Assembly: GCA_016721465.1 (NCBI GenBank) | Contig: JADKIA010000004.1 | Coordinates: 310,001-374,000 of the forward strand | Origin: Ideonella sp. | GTDB lineage: Bacteria; Pseudomonadota; Gammaproteobacteria; Burkholderiales; Burkholderiaceae_C | Length of the DNA: 64,000 bases | Direction of reading: 5' to 3' | Shown: positions 44,881 to 53,407 of the stretch, piece after piece | Layout of the letters: every line of letters starts with the position of its first letter | Position numbering within the stretch: the first letter of the stretch is position 1 | Notes under the pieces: generated by a model | Database searches by the model: none | The model's input: only the letters and a program-made list of their open reading frames with translations | Told to the model about the DNA's origin: nothing | Program-made: the position numbers and the translations under genes

Positions 44881-46638
44881 TCAGTAAATGAAGGGCTCCG
44901 GCGTCGTGGCCGGGCCTTGCAGAAAATCGAGATCACAGCCCTCGTGGGCCTGGGTAACGTGCTCTTGATGCAGCCGGGTGTAGCCCCGCGTCACCGGGCG
45001 CGCTGGGGGCTGCCAGGCGGCGCGGCGGCGATCGAGCTCATCGTCAGAAACACACAAGGTGAGCGAACGGGCCTCGAGGTCCAACGCAATCTCGTCACCG
45101 CTTCGCACCAGGGCCAACGGGCCGCCCACGGCCGACTCGGGGCTCACGTGGAGGATGCAGGTGCCGTAGTGCGTGCCGCTCATGCGCGCGTCCGACACGC
45201 GGACCATGTCGCGCACACCACGCGCCAGCAGTTTCTTGGGGATCGGCAGATTGCCCCATTCGGGCATGCCCGGCGCGCCCACCGGGCCGCCATTGCGCAA
45301 CACCAGCACGGTGTTCTCGTCGACATCGAGCGCGGGATCGGCGCAGGCCAGGTTCATCTCGCCCGGCGAATCAAAGACCAGGGCGCGGCCGCGGTGTCGG
45401 AAGAACCGCGGGTCGGCGGCGCTGGCCTTCATCACCGCACCCTCGGGCGCCAGGTTGCCGCGCAGCACGGCCAAGGCTCCGTTGGCGCTGACGGGGCGAT
45501 GCAGCGGGCGGATGACCTCATCGTCCAGCACTTCGGCCGAGGCGATGTTCTCGCCCAAGGTCCGCCCGGTGACCGTGAGTTCGCCCAGGGACAGGGCAGC
45601 CTCGATGCGCCGCATCATTGCCGGCACGCCACCGGCGAAATGGAAGTCCTCCATCAACCCTGCGCCGCTGGGGAACAGGTTGGCCAGCACCGGCACGCGC
45701 CGGCCCATGGCATCGAGGTCGTTCAGCGCGAACGCCACGCCGGCGCGTCTTGCCATGGCGATGAGGTGCACCGCCGCATTGGTGGATCCGCCCAGGGCCA
45801 TCTGCAGCGCGGCCGCATTGAGGAAGGCGCCGCGCGTCAGCAATCGCTGCGGCGTGAGGTCCTCCCACACCATGCCCACGATGCGCTCGCCGCAATCGGT
45901 GGCCATGCGCGGGTGGGCCGCGTCCATGGCCGGGATCGAGGTGCTGCCCGGCAATGCCAGGCCCAGGGCCTCCACGAGGCTGGTCATGGTGCTGGCCGTG
46001 CCCATGGTGTTGCAGGTGCCCGGGCTGCGCGTCATGCGCGCTTCGAGGGCCACCCATTGCGCCTCGTCGATGGCACCGGCCTGGTAGTCGTCCCAGAACA
46101 TGCGGGTGTGCGTGCCGGCGCCAATCTGTCGGGTGACGCCGTCCTTCACCAGTCGGTCGTTGAGCATCGGCCCGGCGGCACAGAACAGCAGCGGGATGCC
46201 CATGCTGATGGCGCCCATCAGGGTGCCGGGGGTGGTCTTGTCGCAACCTGCGAGCAACACCACGCCGTCGATCGGGTGCGAGCGCAGCAGTTCCTCGACT
46301 TCCATCGCCAGGAAGTTTCGGTAGAGCATGGTGGTGGGTTTGACCATCACCTCGCCCAGGCTCATGGCCGGCAGCTCCATGGGGAAGCCGCCCGCCATCA
46401 GCACGCCGCGCTTGACGGCCTCGGCCCGCTCGCGCAGGTGGGCGTGGCACGGCGACAGATCGCTCCAGGTGTTGATGATGCCGATGATCGGGCGCTCCAT
46501 CACGTCCTGGCGACGCAGCCCCATCTGCTGCATGCGCTGGCGGTGCGCGAAGCCGCGCATGCCGGTGTCGGCGAACCATCGGCGGCTGCGCAGTTGGGAC
46601 AGCAGCTTGCGCAAGGGGGGAGGGGTTTGCTCGGGCAT
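44881..46638 (-). CDS. IlvD/Edd family sugar-acid dehydratase; candidate 6-deoxy-6-sulfogluconate dehydratase
   Basis: This 585-residue dehydratase contains the cysteine ligands of the iron-sulfur cluster in WSDLSPCHAHL, VVLLAGCDKTTPG and SPGTCNTMGTASTM. That is the three-Cys pattern of sugar-acid dehydratases such as arabinonate and xylonate dehydratase. VRVSDARMSGTHYG carries the catalytic Ser. It would convert an aldonate into a 2-keto-3-deoxy acid for the aldolase of the same operon. ATG 46638 is preferred to the in-frame ATG at 46728 because the operator lies between them. It is the first gene of the minus-strand operon. Confidence 0.9.
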   Translation of the reverse strand: MPEQTPPPLRKLLSQLRSRRWFADTGMRGFAHRQRMQQMGLRRQDVMERPIIGIINTWSDLSPCHAHLRERAEAVKRGVLMAGGFPMELPAMSLGEVMVKPTTMLYRNFLAMEVEELLRSHPIDGVVLLAGCDKTTPGTLMGAISMGIPLLFCAAGPMLNDRLVKDGVTRQIGAGTHTRMFWDDYQAGAIDEAQWVALEARMTRSPGTCNTMGTASTMTSLVEALGLALPGSTSIPAMDAAHPRMATDCGERIVGMVWEDLTPQRLLTRGAFLNAAALQMALGGSTNAAVHLIAMARRAGVAFALNDLDAMGRRVPVLANLFPSGAGLMEDFHFAGGVPAMMRRIEAALSLGELTVTGRTLGENIASAEVLDDEVIRPLHRPVSANGALAVLRGNLAPEGAVMKASAADPRFFRHRGRALVFDSPGEMNLACADPALDVDENTVLVLRNGGPVGAPGMPEWGNLPIPKKLLARGVRDMVRVSDARMSGTHYGTCILHVSPESAVGGPLALVRSGDEIALDLEARSLTLCVSDDELDRRRAAWQPPARPVTRGYTRLHQEHVTQAHEGCDLDFLQGPATTPEPFIY

Positions 46639-46650
46639 GTCGATTGTCAC

Positions 46651-46664
46651 TGTTACCGCTAACA
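46651..46664. promoter_or_regulatory. LacI-type operator between dehydratase operon and its regulator
   Basis: TGTTACCGCTAACA is an inverted repeat (TGTTA-N4-TAACA) resembling GntR/LacI-family gluconate operators. It sits 13 bases upstream of the dehydratase start, in the position of a repressor site, and 130 bases upstream of the LacI gene. Confidence 0.7.
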
Positions 46665-46793
46665 TTACGAGAATGGAGGCAGCATGTCCATTCAGACAAA
46701 CCCGAGAAATCGCCACCGCATGAGCCACCGCCCGGGAACCCGCCGCGCCGTATCGCCCTCGCGCTTCAGGGCGTCCAGCCTGAAGTCTTGCCC

Positions 46794-47864
46794 ATGACCG
46801 CCTCGACCCCCACTCGGCGCAGCCGCCGCGGCCATGGCCGGGCCACGATGGACGACGTTGCTGCGATGGCCGAGGTGACCAAGATCACCGTCTCGCGCTA
46901 CCTGCGTGAACCCGCCAAGGTGGCCGACGCCACGGCCGAACGCATCCGCGCCGCCCTGGCCTCCACCGGCTACGTGCCGAACAAGCAGGCGGGCCTGCTG
47001 GCCAGTGGCCGTTCCAACATCGTGGCGGCCCTGATCCCCAACCTCAGCCATTCGATCTTCGGCGAAACGGTACAGGCGCTGAGCGAAGGCCTGCAGGCCG
47101 CGGGCTTCGAGTTGCTGCTGGCCTCGACAGGCTACGCGCTCGACCGGGAGGAGGAGCAACTGCGTGCGCTGCTGGGCTGGGCACCATCGGCACTGGTGGT
47201 CACCGGCCGACACCACAGCGGCGGCGCACAGCAGTTGCTGCTGGACGCCCACGGCGCCGGCACGCCGGTGGTGGAGGTGTGGGACCATCACCCGCAAGCC
47301 GCCTCGCCATTCGCTCAGGTCGGTTTCGACCACGGTGCAGTCGGTCGGGCGATGGCCGCCCACCTGATCGACACCGGCCACCGTGCCCTGGCCTACCTGG
47401 ACAGCGGCGTGGACGCCGACTTTCGTGCCCACGAACGTGGCGCCGGTTTCGCTGCAGAAGCGCGTCGGCGCCGGGTGCGCTGCCAGACGCTGCGTGCGGA
47501 AACCGGCGACCCCTTCGATGCGGGCCGCCGTGCGTTCCACGCGCTTTGCCCGTCGACCAAGTCACCACCCGAGCGCCCTTCGGCCGTGGCCTGCGCCAAC
47601 GATCACCTCGCCTGCGGGGTGATGATGGAGGCGCTGGCCACGGGCCTCGCGGTGCCGGCTGATCTGGTGGTCATGGGCTTCGGGGACTTTCCGGTGGGCC
47701 GTCAACTGCAGCCCGCCCTGTCCACGGTGCACCCGCCCAGCCGCGAAATCGGCCGCGTCACCGCCCAGCTCTTGACCCAGGCGCTGGCCAGCGGCGAGCG
47801 CCCTCGCGGTACGGCCCTGCCCTGGCAGCTGCTGGCACGCGCCAGTACGCAGCGGGTGTGCTGA
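46794..47864 (+). CDS. LacI family transcriptional regulator (probable repressor of the dehydratase operon)
   Basis: This 356-residue regulator has an N-terminal LacI helix-turn-helix (MDDVAAMAEVTKITVSRYLR) and hinge helix (NKQAGLLASGRS). A periplasmic-binding-protein-like effector domain follows (ALIPNLSHSIFGETVQAL, ALVVTGRHHSG, DLVVMGFGDFPVGRQLQPALSTV). The helix-turn-helix resembles gluconate repressors (GntR of the LacI family). It is divergent from the nine-gene operon and shares the TGTTA-N4-TAACA operator, so local repression relieved by a sugar acid is likely. ATG 46794 gives the standard length. Confidence 0.9.
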   Translation: MTASTPTRRSRRGHGRATMDDVAAMAEVTKITVSRYLREPAKVADATAERIRAALASTGYVPNKQAGLLASGRSNIVAALIPNLSHSIFGETVQALSEGLQAAGFELLLASTGYALDREEEQLRALLGWAPSALVVTGRHHSGGAQQLLLDAHGAGTPVVEVWDHHPQAASPFAQVGFDHGAVGRAMAAHLIDTGHRALAYLDSGVDADFRAHERGAGFAAEARRRRVRCQTLRAETGDPFDAGRRAFHALCPSTKSPPERPSAVACANDHLACGVMMEALATGLAVPADLVVMGFGDFPVGRQLQPALSTVHPPSREIGRVTAQLLTQALASGERPRGTALPWQLLARASTQRVC

Positions 47865-47912
47865 GGACTTCACACGCGGTCAGCCAGCCGCAGCGGCCCG
47901 CCGCCGGGCGAC

Positions 47913-48896
47913 TCAGTCCGCCTGGATCCGCGCGGCGCTGATGATGCGCGCCCAACGTTCGACTTCATCCTTCAGGAACGGGGCGAACTCGCGTGCACCG
48001 CGCGCATCCACCCGAAAGCCCTGCGTGCGCGCCCGCTCGTTGATGTCGGCCCCCGCCATGATGGACACCACTTCGGCGCTGAGCTTGGCCACCATGGCAT
48101 CGGGTGTCGCGGCCGGCGCCATGATGGCGGTCCAGTTCTCGACGGCCAGTGCCGGCATGCCCACCTCGGCCGTGGTCGGCACGTCCGGCACCAGGGGATG
48201 CCGCGCGGCGCTGGCAATGGCCAGCGCCCGCAGCTTGCCCGCCTTCACGTGCGCGATGCTCTCGGGCATGTTCGAGAAGATCACATCCAGCTGGCCGCCG
48301 ATGAGGTCGGTCATGCTGGGCGCCCCGCCTTTGTAGGGCACGTGCTGGACGCTGACTTTGGCCGTGTCGTTGAACAACTCGAGCGTCAGGTGTGGCGGCG
48401 TGCCATTGCCCGACGAGCCGGCGTTGAGCTTGCCCGCGCGGGCCAGCGCCACCAAGTCCTTGAAGTCCTTGATCGCGCTGCCCGCGGGCACCACCACCAG
48501 CATGGGCGAGCCCGCCAGCAAGGCCACCGGCTTGAGGTCGCGCTGGAAGTCGAACGGCGCCTTGCCCTTGAACAGCGTCACGTTGGCCGCGTGCGTGAGC
48601 GTGATGGCCAACAGGTTGTAGCCGTCGCCCGGCGCCTTGGCGGCCGCGTCCGCGCCGATCTGCCCACCATTGCCGGGCTTGTTGTCGATGACGACATTCA
48701 GGCCCCAGCGGGCGCCGAGTTGCTGGCCCACCAGGCGCGCCATCACATCGGTCAATCCGCCCGGCGGGAACGGCACGATGTAGCGCAAGGTGGTGCCCGC
48801 CTTGGGGTAGTCGGTCTGCGCCTGCGCCCACGGCATGGCCATCGGGCCGAATGCCAAGCCGCCCACCACCCGGGCGATCCAATCACGTCGATTCAT
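47913..48896 (-). CDS. Bug-family solute-binding protein, sulfolactate-operon member (SlcH-like role)
   Basis: This 327-residue periplasmic protein has a signal peptide (MNRRDWIARVVGGLAFGP, cleavage near AQAQTDYP) and the Bug motifs VPFPPGGLTDVMAR, VIDNKPGNGGQIGADAAAK, GSSGNGTPPHLTLELF and VPYKGGAPSMTDLIGG. Sulfolactate uptake in Chromohalobacter was proposed to use a tripartite tricarboxylate transporter, whose binding component belongs to this family. Here the membrane components are missing from the window. It is the last gene of the suy/slc/com run, 62 bases after comC. Confidence 0.88.
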   Translation of the reverse strand: MNRRDWIARVVGGLAFGPMAMPWAQAQTDYPKAGTTLRYIVPFPPGGLTDVMARLVGQQLGARWGLNVVIDNKPGNGGQIGADAAAKAPGDGYNLLAITLTHAANVTLFKGKAPFDFQRDLKPVALLAGSPMLVVVPAGSAIKDFKDLVALARAGKLNAGSSGNGTPPHLTLELFNDTAKVSVQHVPYKGGAPSMTDLIGGQLDVIFSNMPESIAHVKAGKLRALAIASAARHPLVPDVPTTAEVGMPALAVENWTAIMAPAATPDAMVAKLSAEVVSIMAGADINERARTQGFRVDARGAREFAPFLKDEVERWARIISAARIQAD

Positions 48897-48958
48897 GCGG
48901 GTCTCCAATCCCATCCGTCCGAGCGCAGGGCGCGCAGGCCATCCCACGCTGGCGCGAT

Positions 48959-49960
48959 TCAGGCCGCGCGCCAGGCCGCCACCAGCGCATCGGGCACCTC
49001 GAGGCCGTCGGCTTCCGCCTGCCGACGCAAGGCTTCGCGCCGCGCACCCGGCAAACGCACGCCTTCGTCGCTGAGCATCTCGGCCACCAGCACCTCCACG
49101 CGATCCAGGAAAGCGCCCTGTCCGGCCAGCGCGCCCGGGTCGATCACGATGAAGGCCTGGCCGATGCCCGGCCGGTTGCCCTCGTCGACGAAGAAGCTCG
49201 AGGCCTCAAAGCCGAACTTGGCACCGATCACCGCCGTCACCAGCAGCTCGACCACCAGGGCCAGCATCGCGCCCTTGGGCGAAGTGGCGGCGCCCACCGG
49301 CAACATCGAGCCCTGCAGCGCGGCCTGGGCATCGGTGGTGGCTTGGCCATCGGCGTCCAGCGCCCAGCCCAGCGGGATGGGCTCGCCCTTCTTGGCCGCC
49401 ACCATCACCTTGCCACGGGCCACCTCGCTCAGGCTCAGGTCGATCATCAACGGGTCGGCCCCGCGGCGCGGAAACACCGCCGCCACCGGGTTGGTGCCGA
49501 AGATCGCATGACGCCCACCGGCAGCAGGCATGGCTGCGGGTGAATTGGAAAAGCCCAGTCCCACCATGCCGGCCGCGGCCACCGCCCGCAGGTGATCCAC
49601 CACCACGCCGCAGTGGTGGCTGCGCACCACGCCGACCATGGCAATGCCATGCGACCTGGCCGCCGCCACGGCTTCGGTCACGGCCAATTCACAGGCGGCG
49701 AAGGCCAGGCCTTCGCCAGCGTCCACCACCAGGGTGCCGCCGTGGCGCCGCAGCACGCTGGCCTGCGCCTGGCCCAGGGCACGGCCGTTGCGCAAGTGCG
49801 TGGCGTACTGCGACACCCGACTCAGGCCGTGCGAGCCCAGGCCTTGTGATTCGGCCAGCACCAGCGCCCGCGCGGTGGCTTCGGCCATCACCGGGTTGGC
49901 GCCCGCGCGCTGCAGTTGGGCGCTGACCAGCGCCCTCGCTTCGTCCAGCGGCAGCTTCAT
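48959..49960 (-). CDS. comC: (R)-sulfolactate dehydrogenase, Ldh2/ComC type
   Basis: This 333-residue NAD(P)-dependent enzyme belongs to the malate/L-sulfolactate/L-lactate dehydrogenase family, which has no classic Rossmann fold. The pattern AESQGLGSHGLSRV and MVGVVRSHHCGVVV includes the catalytic His, and VGLGFSNSPAAMPAAGGRHAIFGTNP is family-typical. With SlcC it forms the two-dehydrogenase racemase that interconverts (S)- and (R)-sulfolactate through sulfopyruvate. Its start overlaps the slcC stop by four bases. Assignment to sulfolactate rests on the slcC-suyAB context; other hydroxyacids are possible. Confidence 0.78.
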   Translation of the reverse strand: MKLPLDEARALVSAQLQRAGANPVMAEATARALVLAESQGLGSHGLSRVSQYATHLRNGRALGQAQASVLRRHGGTLVVDAGEGLAFAACELAVTEAVAAARSHGIAMVGVVRSHHCGVVVDHLRAVAAAGMVGLGFSNSPAAMPAAGGRHAIFGTNPVAAVFPRRGADPLMIDLSLSEVARGKVMVAAKKGEPIPLGWALDADGQATTDAQAALQGSMLPVGAATSPKGAMLALVVELLVTAVIGAKFGFEASSFFVDEGNRPGIGQAFIVIDPGALAGQGAFLDRVEVLVAEMLSDEGVRLPGARREALRRQAEADGLEVPDALVAAWRAA

Positions 49961-50883
49961 GCCAGGGCCTCCAGCACCTTGTCGGCGATGAGCTCGCTGA
50001 CGCGTTCGTTCGACTCGAAGGAGACGCCTGCGATGTGCGGCGTGAGGATCAGGTTGGGGCAGGCCTCGAAGTGCGCCGACAGCGGCAACGGCTCGCTGCC
50101 GAACACGTCGATGGCAGCGCCGCCGAGCCGGCCGTCGCGCAGTGCGGCGGCCAGCGCCACTTCATCGATGATGCCGCCGCGGGCCGTGTTGATCAGCACT
50201 GCGCCCGGCTTCATGGCCGCGATGCGCTCGGCATTGAACAGGCCACGCGTGCTGTCCACCAGCGGCACGTGCAGGCTCACCACATCACTCATCGAGATCA
50301 CCTCGTCCAACCCGGCACAGCGCGCACCCGCTTGTGCAAAGGCGGGGTGGTCCTGGTCCATCATCGCGTCGAAGGCCTGCACCTGCATGCCCATCGCACG
50401 TGCGAGCCCGGCCGTGAGCTGGCCGATGGAGCCAAAGCCCACCAGACCCAGCGTCTTGCCATGGATCTCACGCCCGTTGGAGAGCGCATTGCGCGGCCAT
50501 TGGCCGCCCGCCACCGCCGCCGATGCGCCGTAGGCACCACGCAGCAAGACCATGGCGGTGGCGATCACGTATTCGGCGACGCTCAAGGCATTGGCCCCGG
50601 TGGCCGGAATCACCTGCATGCCGCGCGCCTCGCAGGCCGGCACGTCGATGTTGTCCAGGCCCACACCCAAGCGCCCCACCACCCGGCACCGCCTCAGCGC
50701 GGCCAGCAGCTCGCCGCGCACCTGCGTGCGGTTGCGCACGATGATCGCATCGGCACCCGCGGCCAGTTGGGCCAGGCGCGCGGCCTCGTCGACCAGCTTG
50801 GGGTCGTAGACCACCTGGTGAGCGGCCTTCAGGCGCGCGACGGCGCGCTCGTCCATGAACTCGGTGATGACGATCTGGGCCAT
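49957..50883 (-). CDS. slcC: (S)-sulfolactate dehydrogenase, SerA-like
   Basis: This 308-residue D-2-hydroxyacid dehydrogenase fold protein oxidises (S)-sulfolactate to sulfopyruvate. The N-terminus MAQIVITEFMDERAV and the block IVRNRTQVRGELL match what I recall of Chromohalobacter SlcC. The Rossmann motif GLVGFGSIG and the catalytic residues in NTARGGIID, DVFGSEPLP and LTPHIAGV are intact. It lies between suyB (18 bases away) and comC (4-base overlap), the arrangement expected for a sulfolactate racemising and desulfonating operon. Confidence 0.82.
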   Translation of the reverse strand: MAQIVITEFMDERAVARLKAAHQVVYDPKLVDEAARLAQLAAGADAIIVRNRTQVRGELLAALRRCRVVGRLGVGLDNIDVPACEARGMQVIPATGANALSVAEYVIATAMVLLRGAYGASAAVAGGQWPRNALSNGREIHGKTLGLVGFGSIGQLTAGLARAMGMQVQAFDAMMDQDHPAFAQAGARCAGLDEVISMSDVVSLHVPLVDSTRGLFNAERIAAMKPGAVLINTARGGIIDEVALAAALRDGRLGGAAIDVFGSEPLPLSAHFEACPNLILTPHIAGVSFESNERVSELIADKVLEALA

Positions 50884-50901
50884 GCTGCGCGCTCCTGGTG
50901 A

Positions 50902-52077
50902 TCAGGCCGACTCGTACAGCCGTGTCAGCACGAACTCGCGATGCCCCAGCGCCTCGGCGGCGGTGAGGCGTCCATTGGCCGTGCGCAACATGCATTCGAG
51001 CAACTGGTCGCCCGCCTGGTCGAGCGTGATGTCGCGCTGCAGCAGGCCGGTGACGTCCACATCCACGTGCTCGCTCATGGTGCGCACCGTGCGCGGGTTG
51101 GCGCAGATCTTGATGACCGGCACGATCGGGTTGCCAATCACGTTGCCCTGGCCAGTGGGAAAGAAGTGCACCGCATAGCCGGAGGCTGCGCACAGCGTCA
51201 CCATCTCGGCCGCAGCGCTGGATGAATCCATGAACCACAGGCCCGGGTGCGTGGGCGCCTCGGCCTTGTCGATCACGCCGTCCACCGTGCACTTCTTGCC
51301 GATCTTCTGGATGTTGCCCAGCGCCTTCTCTTCGATCGTGGTCAGGCCGCCTGCGATGTTGCCCTTGGTGGGCTGGCTGTCGGACAGGTCGCTGGTCTTG
51401 TGGCGGTTCACCACCTCCTGGTAGCGGTCGAACATGAACATGAACTGCTCGCGCACCTGGTCGTTGGCACAGCGCGCGGCCACGATGTGCTCGCCGCCGG
51501 TGAGCTCGGTGGTCTCGCCGAAGCACAGGTAGTTGCCCAGGGCATGCAGCTTGTCGAAGGCATCGCCCACCGAGGGGTTGGCACCGCAGCCACTGGTGGT
51601 GTCGCTCTCGCCGCACTTGGTGCTGACCCACAGCTCGGAGATGTTGCAGGGCTCGCGCTGCTTCTCGCTGGCCCACTGCACATACTCGCGCGCGGCCTTG
51701 CTGGCGCGCAGGATGGTGTCGTGGTCACCGTGCAGTTCGATGCCGAAACCACACACCGGCTTGCCCGTGGTCTTGATGCCGTCCACCACCTTCTGCGTCC
51801 AGCCGTCCTCGATGCCGATGACGACCACCGCCGCCACGTTCGGGTTGCAACCCGCGCCGATGAGGGTGCGGAAGTGCAGGTCCAGGTCGGCCCCGAACTG
51901 CAGGCGTCCGTACGGGTGTGGGATTGCCATCGCGCCCTTGATGTTGTGGGCCACGGCCTCGGCCGCCGCGTTGGACAGGTCGTCCAGCGGCAGGATGATG
52001 ACGTGGTTGCGCACGCCGACCCGGCCGTTTTCGCGCCGATAGCCGAGGAAGGTGGTGTTCTTGTCGATGATGCTCAT
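50902..52077 (-). CDS. suyB: (2R)-sulfolactate sulfo-lyase, large subunit (UxaA C-terminal family)
   Basis: With SuyA this enzyme cleaves (R)-3-sulfolactate to pyruvate and sulfite. The 391-residue protein has YRRENGRVGVRNHVIILP, IPHPYGRLQFGADLDLH, WVSTKCGESDTTSGCGANP (cysteines for the metal centre) and GNVIGNPIVPVIKICANP. These segments match SuyB more closely than altronate or galactarate dehydratases, which share the fold. Splitting into separate small and large subunits, and linkage to slcC and comC, support the sulfo-lyase. The gap to suyA holds a repeat. Confidence 0.82.
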   Translation of the reverse strand: MSIIDKNTTFLGYRRENGRVGVRNHVIILPLDDLSNAAAEAVAHNIKGAMAIPHPYGRLQFGADLDLHFRTLIGAGCNPNVAAVVVIGIEDGWTQKVVDGIKTTGKPVCGFGIELHGDHDTILRASKAAREYVQWASEKQREPCNISELWVSTKCGESDTTSGCGANPSVGDAFDKLHALGNYLCFGETTELTGGEHIVAARCANDQVREQFMFMFDRYQEVVNRHKTSDLSDSQPTKGNIAGGLTTIEEKALGNIQKIGKKCTVDGVIDKAEAPTHPGLWFMDSSSAAAEMVTLCAASGYAVHFFPTGQGNVIGNPIVPVIKICANPRTVRTMSEHVDVDVTGLLQRDITLDQAGDQLLECMLRTANGRLTAAEALGHREFVLTRLYESA

Positions 52078-52149
52078 GTCGGATGCTCCAGATTCGTTAA
52101 CGACGTGTCCGCCGCGCCGATGCGCTCTTCACCCAGCGGAAGCCGCGGA

Positions 52150-52222
52150 ACCGGCTTTGCCGGGCCGCCGGGTTCGCCCCTTGAGGGGGAGGCAGCCGAA
52201 GGCTGCTTCGGGGTGGGCCCGG
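52150..52222. repeat. Palindromic repeat in the suyA-suyB gap
   Basis: The 145-bp gap between the two sulfo-lyase subunit genes contains several G/C palindromes: CCCC-TTGA-GGGG near 52177-52188, then GCAGCC-GAA-GGCTGC at 52192-52206. They resemble the repeat downstream of prmB. Because it lies inside a two-subunit operon it may modulate the ratio of SuyA to SuyB by attenuation or mRNA stability. Confidence 0.55.
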
Positions 52223-52504
52223 TTACCATCTTTTTGTTTTGATGTTGTGCACGTGCGCGTGCTCGCCCACCTTGATGGGCGCGACGACCTTGCCCATGTC
52301 GATGCCGTACTTGACGACGGTGTCGCCGGCGGCCATGTCCTTCAGTGCCACCTTGTGGCCGATGGGGATGTCCTGCAGGGCCTGGATGCTCATCATCCGG
52401 TCCTCGTCCATGATCCAGCCGTTGAGCGTCATGCCGGCCTTCACGCCTTCGACGACGACCACCGCCACGGTGTCGTGGGCGGCATGCAAAACGAAGTGAT
52501 TCAT
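52223..52504 (-). CDS. suyA: (2R)-sulfolactate sulfo-lyase, small subunit (SAF domain)
   Basis: This 93-residue SAF-domain protein is the small subunit of the sulfo-lyase. It has the UxaA N-terminal pattern HDTVAVVVVEGVKAG, DIPIGHKVALKDMAAGD, VVKYGIDMGKVVAPIKVGEH and the terminal VHNIKTKRW. The ATG at 52504 follows AGGAGAAG at good spacing. It is the first gene of the minus-strand operon, divergent from a GntR regulator. An unsplit altronate dehydratase would fuse this domain to the large part. Confidence 0.82.
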   Translation of the reverse strand: MNHFVLHAAHDTVAVVVVEGVKAGMTLNGWIMDEDRMMSIQALQDIPIGHKVALKDMAAGDTVVKYGIDMGKVVAPIKVGEHAHVHNIKTKRW

Positions 52505-52583
52505 TCGAGCTTCTCCTGATCTGCCGGTTCAAGGTGGCAGCCTGGGCGGCATCGTCGGGCCACGCATTCTCCGCGTCAATCAG

Positions 52584-52597
52584 GTCATCCATATGAC
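52584..52597. promoter_or_regulatory. Inverted repeat, probable operator of the GntR regulator
   Basis: GTCATCCATATGAC is a GTCAT-N4-ATGAC palindrome between suyA and the divergent GntR gene, 79 bases from the suyA start and 36 bases from the regulator start. Its position suits joint control of both. Confidence 0.55.
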
Positions 52598-52633
52598 TTG
52601 CATGTCCCCGGCGGGTCGTCACAATCGCGGGCC

Positions 52634-53401
52634 ATGCCCCCGGCCAAGCCCGCGTTCAGCGCCATCGCCCCCGAAGCCGGCGGCATGCCGCTGTACCGCA
52701 GCGCCAAGCGCGCGCTGCTGCAGCAAATCGAGAGCGGTGCGGTGCCCCCCGGCGAGGCCCTGCCCAGCGAGGCGGTGCTGGCGTGCGCCTTCGGCATCTC
52801 GGTGGGCACCTTGCGCCACGCCGTGGACGAACTGGTGGCCGAACACATCCTGGTGCGTCGGCAGGGCCGGGGCACTTTCGTTGCCACCCACGGCGCCGAC
52901 CGTTTCCTGTTCCAGTTCTTCCACGTCGAGCGCAGCGATGGGCTGCGCGAGGTGCCCGCGGTCGAACTGCTGAGCTTCGAGCGCGGCCGACTCGATGACG
53001 AGGCCATCGCCAGCTCGCTGGGCCTGAAGCCGGGGGCGCCCGTGTTCCAGTTCAACAACCGCCTGGTGCTGCAGGGCCGCCCCGTCGTCCACGATCACAT
53101 CACCCTGCCTGCCGCCCTGTTCAAGGGCCTGAGCGACAAGCGCCTGCGCGAGCGTCCCGGCACGATCTACCAGCTTTACCAGAGCGAATTCGGCATCACC
53201 GTGGTCAGGGCGCAGGAGCGCGCTCGGGCAGTGCCTTGTGACCGCGGCAGTGCGCGCGTCCTGGGCCTGGCGCCCGGTACGCCGGTGATGCAAGTGCAGC
53301 GCACGGCCCTCACCTTTGGCGATCGGCCCGTGGAGGCGCGCGTGTCGACGATCCACACCGGGGTACACGAATACGTGCACACGCTGCAGCGGCCAGCCTG
53401 A
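52634..53401 (+). CDS. GntR/HutC family regulator of the sulfolactate operon
   Basis: This 255-residue regulator has an N-terminal GntR winged helix (LPSEAVLACAFGISVGTLRH and VRRQGRGTFVATHG) and a C-terminal UTRA effector domain (VFQFNNRLVLQGRPVVHDHITLP). It is divergent from suyA-suyB-slcC-comC and probably responds to sulfolactate or a related acid; in other organisms a regulator occupies the same place. ATG 52634 is preferred to one at 52598, which falls near the operator. The next gene, a LacI regulator, is convergent, 6 bases away. Confidence 0.85.
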   Translation: MPPAKPAFSAIAPEAGGMPLYRSAKRALLQQIESGAVPPGEALPSEAVLACAFGISVGTLRHAVDELVAEHILVRRQGRGTFVATHGADRFLFQFFHVERSDGLREVPAVELLSFERGRLDDEAIASSLGLKPGAPVFQFNNRLVLQGRPVVHDHITLPAALFKGLSDKRLRERPGTIYQLYQSEFGITVVRAQERARAVPCDRGSARVLGLAPGTPVMQVQRTALTFGDRPVEARVSTIHTGVHEYVHTLQRPA

Positions 53402-53407
53402 CCGCGG

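Noticed and set aside
50902..52504. Altronate/galactarate dehydratase (UxaA) for hexuronate use
   Set aside because: The protein is split into two subunits, is linked to slcC and comC, and no uxaB, uxaC or kdgK genes are near.
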